A DNA stretch of 64,000 nucleotides from contig CALKPL010000004.1 in the NCBI GenBank assembly GCA_937991645.1, forward strand, positions 32,512 through 96,511, given 5' to 3'. Below the pieces are notes generated by a model. It was not told the origin of the DNA, ran no database searches, and saw only the letters and a list, made by a program, of their open reading frames with translations. Positions 1-8,178 of this stretch are shown in pieces. This DNA comes from UMGS1783 sp900555065. Lineage in GTDB: Bacteria; Bacillota; Clostridia; Oscillospirales; UMGS1783. Each line of letters starts with the position of its first letter. Within the stretch, counting starts at the first letter, position 1. A program made the position numbers and the translations under genes.

Positions 1-310
1 TTCGGGGGCGATTACGCTCGCGGAGCTGACCTGCCTTGGCAAGCCCGCGATTCTGATTCCGTCGCCGAACGTGACGGAGAACCACCAGTACCACAACGCG
101 CGCGTCCTGTGCGATGCAGGGGCCGCCGTCATGATAGAGGAAAAGGACCTGACGGGGGAAAAGCTCTATGAGGCGCTGCTTGAGATCGCCTGCGACAGCG
201 GCGTAATGCGCGAGATGGGCCGGCGCTCCAAAGGCCTTGCGCACATGCGCGCGGCCGAACGGATTGTCGACGAGATCGAAGCTGTCTGCAACGCACGGGC
301 AAACGCCTGA
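1..310 (+). CDS. murG: MurG C-terminal fragment (lipid II synthase), cut by window start
   Basis: The open frame runs in from before base 1, with codons starting at base 2, and ends with TGA at 308-310. About 102 C-terminal residues are visible. They begin SGAITLAELTCLGKP and include PSPNVTENHQYHNARVL. This matches the UDP-GlcNAc-binding C-terminal Rossmann domain of MurG, where the family has a conserved SG(A/G)xTxxE segment and a Q-x-x-N-A motif. MurG is the inner-face membrane transferase that adds GlcNAc to lipid I to make lipid II. The following murA, ftsQ and ftsZ genes fit the end of a dcw cluster. The 5' part lies outside the window. Confidence 0.93.
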   Translation, partial: SGAITLAELTCLGKPAILIPSPNVTENHQYHNARVLCDAGAAVMIEEKDLTGEKLYEALLEIACDSGVMREMGRRSKGLAHMRAAERIVDEIEAVCNARANA

Positions 311-392
311 TATTTTCAGAATACTGACCAATTACACAACTTCCGAAGCCGCGGCATACTATAAATTGTAAAAGGCTTTCGGAGGTTGGGTT

Positions 393-1661
393 ATGGGTAA
401 ACTTGTAATACAAGGGCAGAACCGGCTGGAAGGGAAACTTTCCGTGCACGGCTCTAAAAACAGCGTTTTGCCGATTCTTGCCGCGACTGTGGTCGGCAGG
501 GGACAGAGCGTGATAGAGAATTGTCCGGATTTGTCGGACACTGCCGCCGCCTGTGATATTCTGCGGCAGCTGGGCTGCAACGTCTGGCTGGAAAACGGCG
601 CTGCCATAGTAGAAAACGGCGGTTATGGCAGCAATAAGATCCCGGAAAAGCTGATGCGTAAGATGCGTTCGTCCGTTATGTTCCTGGGCGCGATTCTGAG
701 CCGTGAAGGCTCCGCAGTCATCAGTTTCCCGGGCGGGTGTGAGCTGGGGCCGAGGCCGATCGACCTACATATCAGCGCACTGTCCCAGATGGGAGTTAAA
801 TTCAAGGAGGAGGGCGGATACCTTTACTGCACCTGTCCGCGGGGTCTGCAGGGCGCGGAAGTCACGCTGTCCATTCCAAGCGTCGGCGCAACGGAGAATG
901 TCATGCTCGCCGCGGTATGCGCCAAGGGCGATACGGTGATTATCAACGCCGCGCGAGAACCGGAGATTGAGGATCTTGCGAACTTCCTCAATAAAATGGG
1001 CGCAAAAATATCCGGGGCCGGGAGCGACAGCATGCGTATCAGCGGCGTCAGCGCGCTGCATGGAACCTGCCACACCATCATACCCGACCGTATTGTGGCA
1101 ACCACCTATATCCTGGGCGCGGTTATGGCGGGCGGCCATTGCCGGATTGAGGGAATTAACACAAGGCATATGTCCTCTGTGCTTGCAGAGCTCAAGGAGA
1201 TGGATATTCCGCTTAAGATTGAGGACGACAGCGTTACGGTGAAATCCGAAAAGCGGCCGCGTGCGCCGAAGTTGATTCGCACGGCGTATTACCCGGGCTT
1301 CCCGACCGACGCACAGGCGCTGATGATGGCTCTTGCAAGCATTTGCAACGGTTCATCCATGTTTATCGAGACCGTTTTCCAGAGCCGGTATAAGCATGTG
1401 GGCGAACTTGCGCGCATGGGTGCGAATATCCATGTGGAGCAGCGCGTCGCCGTCGTGGACGGCGTAGAGCGGCTTTGGGGGGCGAACGTGGAGGCGACCG
1501 ACCTGCGCGGCGGCGCCGCGCTTATGATTGCGGCGCTGGCGGCTGAGGGGACGACCGTAATCGACCGGATCGATCATATCGACAGGGGGTACGAACATCC
1601 GGAAGTGCTCCTGCGGGAGCTGGGCGCAAATATTCAAAGGATACAGGACGATGAAGTATAG
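393..1661 (+). CDS. murA: UDP-N-acetylglucosamine 1-carboxyvinyltransferase MurA
   Basis: This 422-residue protein is the usual family length. It catalyses the first committed step of peptidoglycan synthesis, enolpyruvyl transfer from PEP to UDP-GlcNAc in the cytosol. The catalytic cysteine is Cys116 in FPGGCELGPRPIDLHI, and the N-terminal KNSVLPILAA substrate loop is present. The fosfomycin-target Cys is retained, not replaced by Asp. The ATG at 393 has GGAGG eight bases upstream. The gene lies 82 bp after murG, and its 3' end overlaps the start of ftsQ by 11 bp, so the two are probably translationally coupled. Clostridia often carry a second MurA elsewhere, which cannot be judged here. Confidence 0.97.
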   Translation: MGKLVIQGQNRLEGKLSVHGSKNSVLPILAATVVGRGQSVIENCPDLSDTAAACDILRQLGCNVWLENGAAIVENGGYGSNKIPEKLMRKMRSSVMFLGAILSREGSAVISFPGGCELGPRPIDLHISALSQMGVKFKEEGGYLYCTCPRGLQGAEVTLSIPSVGATENVMLAAVCAKGDTVIINAAREPEIEDLANFLNKMGAKISGAGSDSMRISGVSALHGTCHTIIPDRIVATTYILGAVMAGGHCRIEGINTRHMSSVLAELKEMDIPLKIEDDSVTVKSEKRPRAPKLIRTAYYPGFPTDAQALMMALASICNGSSMFIETVFQSRYKHVGELARMGANIHVEQRVAVVDGVERLWGANVEATDLRGGAALMIAALAAEGTTVIDRIDHIDRGYEHPEVLLRELGANIQRIQDDEV

Positions 1662-2715
1662 CAAAAAGCAGCTACGGGAAAAACAGAAGACGCAGGCGCT
1701 GCTGAGCCGGCTTGTACAGGACAGTCAGGGCTTGGCGCGTCCTGCTGCGCCGCCGCAGGAACAGGCGCCGGTACGGGCGCCGAAGCGAGGGGCGACGAGT
1801 GCAAAAAAACCTGCCGCTGCCAAACCGCAGGCGAAAAGCGGACAGGCTGGAAAGAAAACGCTGAAAAAGGCCGCCGCGCCCCGAAAGGCGGAAAGCAAAA
1901 AGCTGCCTAAAAATACTAAAAAAATCCATAAACCCAAGAATCGGGAATCGGCCCTTCAGGATTTCAGGGACATGCCCGCAGTCAGGCGGAAAAAGCGGAA
2001 GCGCAACGCGATTTTATACATAATGATCGTTCTGCTCCTCGTTGGCATCGCGCTCATTTCATCCGTTACCATATTTTTTAACATAATTAACATTGAAGTG
2101 ATCGGCGATTCCAGGTATTCTAAAGATAAGATTGAAAGCGCGTCGGGTATCCTGGAAGGGCAGAATATGTTCCGGCTGGACAAGTTTGAAATTGAACAGT
2201 CCATGGTCAAGCAGTTGCCCTATCTGAAGACCGTCAGCATCAAGCGCAAGCTTCCCGATACACTGGAAATACATGTGGAAGACACTACGGCCGTCGCGGC
2301 GGTAAAAACGGCGGCGGGATATGTGCTGATCGACACAGATTCAAAAATGCTGGAGTTGGTCGCTCAACTGCCGGAGACAACCGTGGAGGTCATCGGCGCG
2401 GACCTTGGCAAATATGAGCCTGGCGAGACGGCTGAGTTTGGAAACGAAAGCGCGGCGGAGCTGATCCGGCAGCTGGTTACCGAGCTCAAAAGCGCAGGTA
2501 TTTTCGACGGCACAACCTCCATCAACGTGACAAAACGGCACGACCTGTCCATTGTTTACAACAGTGTGATTCAATGTAAACTCGGCACGGTGAGCGATCT
2601 TTCGGTAAAGATCAAGATGATTGCGGAAGTACTGAAGGAAAATCCGCTGGACACCAAGGCGGAAATTGACGCGACAGACGCCAACAGGGTCTATTATCGG
2701 CCTGAATATAAGTAA
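1651..2715 (+). CDS. ftsQ: Cell-division protein FtsQ/DivIB
   Basis: This 354-residue protein has an unusually long cytoplasmic N-tail of about 115 residues, very rich in Lys, Ala and Pro. One transmembrane helix follows at about 119-144 (ILYIMIVLLLVGIALISSV). An extracellular POTRA domain then starts near 146 (INIEVIGDSRYSKDKI), followed by the beta domain typical of FtsQ/DivIB. The protein belongs to the divisome and links FtsL/FtsB-type proteins to septal wall synthesis. Its start overlaps the murA end by 11 bp. The highly basic tail could bind nucleic acid or anionic lipid, but that is only inference. Identification rests on topology, POTRA sequence and position before ftsZ. Confidence 0.9.
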   Translation: MKYSKKQLREKQKTQALLSRLVQDSQGLARPAAPPQEQAPVRAPKRGATSAKKPAAAKPQAKSGQAGKKTLKKAAAPRKAESKKLPKNTKKIHKPKNRESALQDFRDMPAVRRKKRKRNAILYIMIVLLLVGIALISSVTIFFNIINIEVIGDSRYSKDKIESASGILEGQNMFRLDKFEIEQSMVKQLPYLKTVSIKRKLPDTLEIHVEDTTAVAAVKTAAGYVLIDTDSKMLELVAQLPETTVEVIGADLGKYEPGETAEFGNESAAELIRQLVTELKSAGIFDGTTSINVTKRHDLSIVYNSVIQCKLGTVSDLSVKIKMIAEVLKENPLDTKAEIDATDANRVYYRPEYK

Positions 2716-2752
2716 AAATTATGGTTTTTTAAGCTTTTTTCCTATCTGCCTA

Positions 2753-2781
2753 TTGAATTATGGCGGAAAAAAATATATGAT
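2753..2781 (+). promoter_or_regulatory. Predicted sigma-A promoter of ftsZ
   Basis: TTGAAT at 2753-2758 and TATGAT at 2776-2781 are separated by 17 bp, 33 bp before the ftsZ start codon. This suggests that ftsZ can be transcribed separately from murA-ftsQ. Confidence 0.65.
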
Positions 2782-2813
2782 ATTATAAGTACAGGAAAAG
2801 GAGTGTCATTTGA

Positions 2814-3890
2814 ATGCCGTTTCAGATTTCCGATGAGCAGAACCAGATTGTTAACATAAAGGTGATTGGCGTCGGCGGCGCAGGCAATAACGCTGTCAAT
2901 CGCATGCGGGAAGCCGGGGTCCAGGGCGTAGAGTTTGTCGCGGTCAATACCGACTTACACGTGCTCTATAATTCGTCGGCCACCCATAAGATCCAGATCG
3001 GGGAAAAGGTGACGCGCGGCATGGGCGCGGGCTCCGATCCCCTCAAGGGCAAGGCCGCGGCGGAAGAAAGCAAGGAACTGATTGCCGAGGCGCTGCAGGG
3101 TACGGATATGGTGTTTATTACGGCGGGTATGGGCGGCGGTACGGGTACCGGCGCTGCTCCCGTTGTTGCGGAAATCGCAAAGAGCATGGGCATTCTCACT
3201 GTCGGTATCGTCACAAAACCCTTTGGGTTTGAGGGCCGGCGCAAAATGCAGACCGCAGAGGCGGGGATAGAGGAGATGAAGGGCAGGGTGGATTCCCTCG
3301 TCGTCATCCCAAACGAACGCCTTAAGCATGTCGTCGACCAGAAAATTACAATGATGAACGCATTTATTTTTGCGGACGATGTGCTGCGGCAGGGCGTGCA
3401 GGGCATTTCCGACCTGATTAAGGTTCCGGGCATGGTCAACATAGACTTTGCGGATATCCGCACCATAATGCAGGACGCCGGCTATGCGCATATGGGAACC
3501 GGTAAAGCTGTCGGCAAAACAAAGGCGGAAGAGGCGGCGAAAATGGCGATTTCCAGCCCGCTTCTGGAAACCTCTATTTCCGGCGCGAAGGGCCTTGTCC
3601 TCAATATTACTTCGTCGCTTGATATTACGCTTGAAGAGGTCGAACTTGCCGCGGACATGATCACCAAGGAAGCGAATCCGGATGCCAACATCATTTGGGG
3701 TACGTCTTACGACGAGACAATGGAGGATGAAATCCTCATTACGGTCATTGCCACCGGATTCGATTATGACAAACCCATCAGCGGCGGCCTGTTTGATAAC
3801 CTTGTAACCAGCGCGCCCGCGCCAAAGACCGAGTCGGTCAATGACATTGAAATCCTGGACATTATCAACCAGCTTTCCAACAACAAATGA
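2814..3890 (+). CDS. ftsZ: Cell-division GTPase FtsZ
   Basis: This is a tubulin-like GTPase of 358 residues that forms the Z-ring. The tubulin signature GGGTGTG lies at 107-113. The nucleotide-binding GGAGNNAVNRM segment is near 21-31, and the T7-loop region NIDFADIRTIMQ is present. The ATG at 2814 follows AAAAGGAG. The C-terminus is short: after the globular domain only about 30 residues remain, ending EILDIINQLSNNK. That is not the usual conserved C-terminal peptide (D-I-P-x-F-L-R type) that binds FtsA, SepF or ZipA. No ftsA is seen nearby. The tail may be a divergent SepF-binding peptide. Confidence 0.98.
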   Translation: MPFQISDEQNQIVNIKVIGVGGAGNNAVNRMREAGVQGVEFVAVNTDLHVLYNSSATHKIQIGEKVTRGMGAGSDPLKGKAAAEESKELIAEALQGTDMVFITAGMGGGTGTGAAPVVAEIAKSMGILTVGIVTKPFGFEGRRKMQTAEAGIEEMKGRVDSLVVIPNERLKHVVDQKITMMNAFIFADDVLRQGVQGISDLIKVPGMVNIDFADIRTIMQDAGYAHMGTGKAVGKTKAEEAAKMAISSPLLETSISGAKGLVLNITSSLDITLEEVELAADMITKEANPDANIIWGTSYDETMEDEILITVIATGFDYDKPISGGLFDNLVTSAPAPKTESVNDIEILDIINQLSNNK

Positions 3891-4000
3891 GGGCGTAACC
3901 TGCTTTCTTTTGCGAATAGCCGTTAAGATGAATATGCGAATCATAGAGCCGTCACCGTGCCGGGTGGCGGTTCTTCTGTTGTGCCCTTAAAGTCTTAAAA

Positions 4001-4029
4001 GCCCCGCCTGCCAGGCGGGGCTTTGTTTT
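4001..4029 (+). terminator. Rho-independent terminator after ftsZ
   Basis: The stem GCCCCGCCTG/CCAGGCGGGGC closes a tight hairpin, followed by TTTGTTTT. It lies 110 bp after the ftsZ stop and would end the murG-ftsZ transcript. Confidence 0.85.
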
Positions 4030-4109
4030 CATCCATTATAGGGGGGTGTTGGGCAAAGGCCTATCCAATTCCACTGTGTTTTCATCCTGGAACATACCGC
4101 TTATAATTC

Positions 4110-4809
4110 GGGGTCCCCCGCTGGCTTTGCGGGAAGAGGAGGAGCGGCGGCGTGAATGGGAGACGCGTTTGCTTTAAATAAGAAAAACGCCGCCGCGAAC
4201 GATGCGTAGTCCGCGACGACGTGTCAACAGGTGGAAAAAAATACGCCTGCGAAAAATATTGAAGTGAACTCGAACCTGCAAAAGGTTGGCAGCGACAGCG
4301 AACTGTCGCGAGGGCGCTTGCAACCGAGCAGGCGAGCCGAGCGTGACCTTTTATGCAAAGGAGGAGCAGCGGCATGTGTGCGCCGGCAGCTTTAGCAAAA
4401 ATGTATGCCGCAAACGATGCGCAGCCTATATTTGGGGTCCCCGCAAAGCCAGCGGCTTTGCGGGGGAAGGAGGAGCGGCGGCGTGAATGAGAGACGCGTT
4501 TGCTTTAAATAAGAAAAACGCCGCCGCGAACGATGCGTAGTCCACAATGACGTGTCAACAGGTAGAAAAAAAATACGCCTGCGAAAAATATTGAAGTGAA
4601 CTCGAACCCGCAAAAGGTTGGCAGCGACAGCGAACTGTCGCGAGGGCGCTTGCAACCGAGCAGGCGAGCCGAGCGTGACCTTTTATGCAAAGGAGGAGCA
4701 GCGGCATGTGTGCGCCGGCAGCTTTAGCAAAAATGTATGCCGCAAACGATGCGCAGCCTATATTTGGGGTCCCCGCAAAGCCAGCGGCTTTGCGGGGGAA
4801 GGAGGAGCA
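4110..4809. repeat. Tandem direct repeat, about 2.1 copies of a 332-bp unit
   Basis: Copy 1 spans 4110-4433 and is about 8 bp shorter at its left edge. Copy 2 spans 4434-4765. A third, partial copy spans 4766-4809. Each copy begins GGGGTCCCC, carries AAGGAGGAGC, and contains small hairpins such as GCGACAG/CTGTCGC and GCAAAGCC/GGCTTTGC. Copies 1 and 2 differ at only a few bases over their shared length. Both carry a tRNA T-loop-like string (GGTTCGAGTTC on the minus strand, near 4265-4285 and 4597-4617). Near-identical frames of 66 and 72 codons run across the copies from TTG codons, but no credible gene is seen. The array abuts the tRNA-Gln terminator. Confidence 0.85.
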
Positions 4810-4848
4810 AGGGAGCGGGCGGATGGCTTATTTTGAAGCCGCAGGCAT

Positions 4849-4882
4849 AAAAATAAGCCGGAGCAAAGCGGACTTTGCTCCG
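4849..4882 (-). terminator. Terminator of tRNA-Gln
   Basis: On the minus strand, a hairpin with arms CGGAGCAAAG and CTTTGCTCCG at 4859-4882 is followed by a T-rich run (complement of 4849-4853). It begins four bases after the encoded CCA of tRNA-Gln. Confidence 0.8.
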
Positions 4883-4885
4883 ACG

Positions 4886-4960
4886 TGGCTGGGATGGCGG
4901 GATTCGAACCCACGCGTGACGGAGTCAAAGTCCGTTGCCTTACCGCTTGGCTACATCCCA
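4886..4960 (-). tRNA. tRNA-Gln (UUG)
   Basis: This 75-nt gene encodes its CCA end. The acceptor TGGGATG pairs with CATCCCA. The anticodon stem is CGGAC/GTCCG with loop TTTTGAC-type sequence giving anticodon TTG. The T-arm is CGTGGGTTCGAATCCCGC. All arms fold canonically, and the U-G start is typical of glutamine tRNA. Confidence 0.95.
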
Positions 4961-4976
4961 ATACACAGGCTTTATA

Positions 4977-5005
4977 ATCATACCAAGAGCAGGGTGAATT
5001 GTCAA
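4977..5005 (-). promoter_or_regulatory. Promoter of tRNA-Gln
   Basis: On the minus strand, TTGACA (complement of 5000-5005) is followed after 17 bp by TATGAT (complement of 4977-4982). The -10 lies 16 bp upstream of the mature tRNA 5' end. Confidence 0.85.
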
Positions 5006-5111
5006 GGTTATTCCTGGGAAAAACCCGCAACGATACCGTGCGTCGTATCTTTGCGAGCACCATGAGCGTTTGCTGTCCCGCCTGTCAAGCGTATGGAGAA
5101 GCAGAACCGAA

Positions 5112-5139
5112 AAAATCCGGCGCATGCGCGCCGGATTTT
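5112..5139. terminator. Terminator after the sugar 2-epimerase gene
   Basis: This is a perfect hairpin, AAAATCCGGCGC-ATGC-GCGCCGGATTTT. The A/T ends allow it to work in either direction. It lies 47 bp beyond the stop codon of the minus-strand epimerase. Confidence 0.75.
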
Positions 5140-5186
5140 GGGGGGGGATGCATATTGACAGCGACATCCGCACGGTAGCAAGCGCA

Positions 5187-6407
5187 TCAATCCGCCTGCT
5201 TCGCTTCCAGGCGGGCCAGGCAGCGTTCAGCGATCGAGAGCATGCGCGGCACGTGGAAAGGACCTTTAAAAAGATTTCCCTTGCAGGCGGGCAGTGTCGG
5301 GGTCGCGTCTCTGTGCAGATAGCCATACCATTCGCCGCCGCCCTCGCGGTCGCTGAAAAAGGAGAATGCGAAGGAATCCGCCTTTACAAAGTTCTCCCAA
5401 TATTCTTGGCGTCCGGTCGCCTCAAAAAGCATGAGCGAGGAGATGATGGTTTCACAGGTGGGCCACCACAACTTCATATCGTGCTCCAGCGCCTCAGGCG
5501 GGAAGCCAAGCACATCCACAAATGCAAACATGCCGCCGTACGTACGGTCCCAGCCGCGCTCCATAGCCCAGGCATAAATATTCTCCGCCTTTTCCAAAAG
5601 CGCTTTGTCGCCCGTTTTGTTGGCCTGCGTGACGAGGAACCAGACGCCCTCTATGGCATGGCCGGGGTTCATTGTGCGGCCGCCGAACGCATTGCGCAAA
5701 AATTCGCCGTTGGGGCCCGTCGTCTCAAGCAATGCTTTCAGTTCCGGTTTGTAAAAAAGCTGCAGGATCGTTTCGGTAAGCTCTTTGGCTGCTGCGTCAT
5801 ACTTCGCTGCGTTTGCACTGTCGCAGCGGCTCATAATATGGGATACGTTGAGCAAAATCATGGGTTCGGCAAACGCTTTGGACGGCCGGACGCCAGGCTG
5901 ATATTTGGGCGTGATTTTATATGGGTCTGCGCCTGGATCGCGGTAGATACGCATGACAAAGTCGTAATACCTGCGCGCCTTCTCCATATAGGTTTCATCG
6001 CCGAATACAGCGGCATACTCAGCGCAGGCGATGATATAAAACGTCTCGCTGAAGAAATAACGGCGTTTGCGCAGCGGTTGTCCGTCACCCGTTACGGAGA
6101 AATACATGCGTCCGTCCTGCGGGTCAATGCAGTGGGCGTCCAGAAAAGCAAGGCAGCTTTCAGCAAACGCATGGTAGTCTTCTCTGTAGCCATACAGGCC
6201 GCACAGATAGGAAAACATCCACGCGCAGCGGCCTTGCATCCAGACCGATTTGTCTGTGCAGTAGAGCGTCCCGGTTTTATCAAGGCAAGTATATACGCCG
6301 CCATGTTCCGTATCTTTTCCGTATTTCAGCCAGAAAGCGATTACGTTTTCATCGAGCTCCGCTCTGTATTTTTCACGATAGGCTGTATAGATATTCAACA
6401 CTGTCAT
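5187..6407 (-). CDS. AGE-family N-acylglucosamine 2-epimerase / cellobiose 2-epimerase-like protein
   Basis: This 406-residue cytosolic protein matches the (alpha/alpha)6-barrel N-acyl-D-glucosamine 2-epimerase family in length and motifs. These include the N-terminal FWLKYGKDTEHGGVY, the central NPGHAIEGVWF and the C-terminal WWPTCETI and GGGEWYGYL segments. They contain the His, Glu and Arg residues that line the epimerase site in characterised members. The family interconverts GlcNAc/ManNAc or epimerises the reducing end of beta-linked disaccharides, and sequence alone does not separate these. The gene is monocistronic, with its own promoter and terminator. The long open frame on the opposite strand is a shadow. 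Confidence 0.87.
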   Translation of the reverse strand: MTVLNIYTAYREKYRAELDENVIAFWLKYGKDTEHGGVYTCLDKTGTLYCTDKSVWMQGRCAWMFSYLCGLYGYREDYHAFAESCLAFLDAHCIDPQDGRMYFSVTGDGQPLRKRRYFFSETFYIIACAEYAAVFGDETYMEKARRYYDFVMRIYRDPGADPYKITPKYQPGVRPSKAFAEPMILLNVSHIMSRCDSANAAKYDAAAKELTETILQLFYKPELKALLETTGPNGEFLRNAFGGRTMNPGHAIEGVWFLVTQANKTGDKALLEKAENIYAWAMERGWDRTYGGMFAFVDVLGFPPEALEHDMKLWWPTCETIISSLMLFEATGRQEYWENFVKADSFAFSFFSDREGGGEWYGYLHRDATPTLPACKGNLFKGPFHVPRMLSIAERCLARLEAKQAD

Positions 6408-6427
6408 CCCTTTTATAGTTGATTTTG

Positions 6428-6510
6428 AAGTAAAATTAACTTAATTTATTATGCCATTTAAAAGCAGTAATGTCAAGTATATTTTATATTTCAAGGCATA
6501 TGGACCATAT
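6428..6510 (-). promoter_or_regulatory. Promoter and two possible operators of the epimerase gene
   Basis: On the minus strand, TTGACA (complement of 6471-6476) is spaced 17 bp from CATAAT (complement of 6448-6453). An interrupted palindrome AAGTaAAaTTaACTT lies just downstream at 6428-6442. A perfect palindrome ATATGG-A-CCATAT lies just upstream at 6498-6510. Their placement on both sides of the promoter suggests repressor or activator sites. The promoter is well supported, while the operators are inference. Confidence 0.6.
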
Positions 6511-6745
6511 ATTTAACAATTTTGATCGCTGGTTAATATAGATGCCGTATAAACCCGTTCCGGTTCGCGTTTATTCGATCGTTTTGATTTGTGACGCCAC
6601 GGCACATGCGCTTTGTCCTGGGGTGTGTACGCATTTACAGCGTCGCCAGGGCGCGCGTGTAAGCGAAAAACGACGTTACAAAGCCGCGCAGCCGTTTTCC
6701 CTTCTGAAAATACGGCGATTCGGGAAAAGTAGAGGGGTTAGGTAC
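6511..6745. other. Intergenic region, no gene seen
   Basis: This stretch lies between the divergent epimerase and trigger-factor promoters. I see no conserved coding frame, structured RNA or terminator in it. Confidence 0.5.
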
Positions 6746-6774
6746 TTGCAAAACGTATAAACTCATGGTAAAAT
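6746..6774 (+). promoter_or_regulatory. Promoter of tig
   Basis: TTGCAA at 6746-6751 and TAAAAT at 6769-6774 have a 17-bp spacer, ending 51 bp before the tig start codon. Confidence 0.75.
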
Positions 6775-6825
6775 AAATAACTATGTAAAATGCGAAATGA
6801 ACATATAAAACTGGAGGACGATTGA

Positions 6826-8124
6826 ATGAAACTGAACAGCGTTACAAAGCTGGAGAAGAGCATCGTGGAGCTGGAGATCGAAGTAGAAGCGGAGGTTTTC
6901 CAGAAAGCGGTCGACGCTGCTTTCGCAAAAAACGCGAGCAGGATCAATATTCCGGGTTTTCGCAAGGGCAAAGCCCCGCGCAAAATTATAGAGAAAATGC
7001 TCGGCGAAGGCATTTTCTATGAAGAGGCGGTGAACGCAACGTATCCGGCGGCGTATGACGAAGCGGTTGCCGAGGCGGGTCTGGACACAGTCGGCCGCGG
7101 CGAGGTCGAAATTGAGAAGGTGGATGCAAACGGCTATACGTTCAAGGCAAAGATACCTGTACGGCCCGATGTGAAGCTTGGCGAATATGTCGGAATCAAA
7201 GCGCAAAAACCGTCCTCCAAGGTATCGGATGAGGAGCTGGACGCGGAGATGGAGCGCATCCGCAGAAGCCACGGTCGGCTGGTAAGCGTGGAGGACCGCC
7301 CTGTTGAAGACGGCGACACGGTCGTGATCGACTTCGAGGGCTTTGTCGACGGCGTGGCTTTTGAGGGAGGCAAGGCCGAAAAGTACAGTCTGACGATCGG
7401 GTCCGGGCAGTTTATCCCGGGCTTTGAAGAGCAGCTGATCGGCAAGTCCATCGGCGAGGATGTGGAAGTGAACGTCTCCTTCCCGGACGACTACCACGAG
7501 AAGTCTCTGGCAGGCAAGCCGGCGGTATTCAAGGTGAAGATTTTTGAAATTAAGTTCAATGAACTGCCGGAACTTAACGACGAGTTCGCAAAGGACGTCA
7601 GCGAGTTTGACACGCTGGAGGACTACAAAAAGTCTATTAAAAAGGGTATGGAGGAGCGCGCGCATGCCCGTGCGGAGCGCGCGGCGGAAGAAGCGGTCAT
7701 CACCAAGATAATCGAGGGCATGGAAGCGGATGTGCCCGACGTGATGATTGAAAACCAGATCAACAGCATCGTGCAGGAATACGACGGCAATCTGCGTCAG
7801 CAGGGCCTGAATCTGGAGACATATCTGCAGTTCACCGGCAGCGATATGGAAAAGTTCCGCTCCACATTCCGCGAGACGGCGGAAAAGACGGTCAAGTCCC
7901 GCCTTGCGCTGGAAGAAATTGTGAAAGCGGAAAACATTGTTGTGGATGAAGAGGAGATCGAAGCCGAATACAAGCGCATGTCCGAACAGTATGAGGTGGA
8001 TCTTGAGCAGATTAAAAACTTTATCCCCTCCGAGCGCCTTGCAGAGGACATAGCGGTTGACAAAGCGCTCAAATACGTGATGGCGAACGCCAAGATTACA
8101 ACCAAGCGTTCTGTCAAAGCATAA
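6826..8124 (+). CDS. tig: Trigger factor, ribosome-associated chaperone / prolyl isomerase
   Basis: This 432-residue protein has the full three-domain layout. The N-terminal ribosome-binding domain carries the exit-tunnel signature GFRKGKAPRKI (about 45-55). An FKBP-type PPIase domain at about 155-245 contains DFEGFVDGVAFEGG and FIPGFEEQLIG. A long helical C-terminal substrate cradle follows. It binds near the ribosome tunnel exit and shields nascent chains. The ATG at 6826 follows CTGGAGGACG. The clpP and clpX genes follow in the same direction, the classic tig-clpP-clpX protein-quality cluster. Confidence 0.97.
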   Translation: MKLNSVTKLEKSIVELEIEVEAEVFQKAVDAAFAKNASRINIPGFRKGKAPRKIIEKMLGEGIFYEEAVNATYPAAYDEAVAEAGLDTVGRGEVEIEKVDANGYTFKAKIPVRPDVKLGEYVGIKAQKPSSKVSDEELDAEMERIRRSHGRLVSVEDRPVEDGDTVVIDFEGFVDGVAFEGGKAEKYSLTIGSGQFIPGFEEQLIGKSIGEDVEVNVSFPDDYHEKSLAGKPAVFKVKIFEIKFNELPELNDEFAKDVSEFDTLEDYKKSIKKGMEERAHARAERAAEEAVITKIIEGMEADVPDVMIENQINSIVQEYDGNLRQQGLNLETYLQFTGSDMEKFRSTFRETAEKTVKSRLALEEIVKAENIVVDEEEIEAEYKRMSEQYEVDLEQIKNFIPSERLAEDIAVDKALKYVMANAKITTKRSVKA

Positions 8125-8178
8125 ATATTTTAAATCCCGTCCATACTAGAATGGACGAAAAACAGAGGAGTGACAACC

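Noticed and set aside
4286..4836. Two near-identical frames of 66 and 72 codons in the repeat array
   Set aside because: They start at TTG, cross repeat boundaries and end in different frames of flanking DNA. The similarity is explained by the DNA repeat.
5070..6422. 450-codon plus-strand frame opposite the sugar 2-epimerase
   Set aside because: It is the mirror of a gene with clear family motifs, with no ribosome site and a composition typical of an antisense frame.
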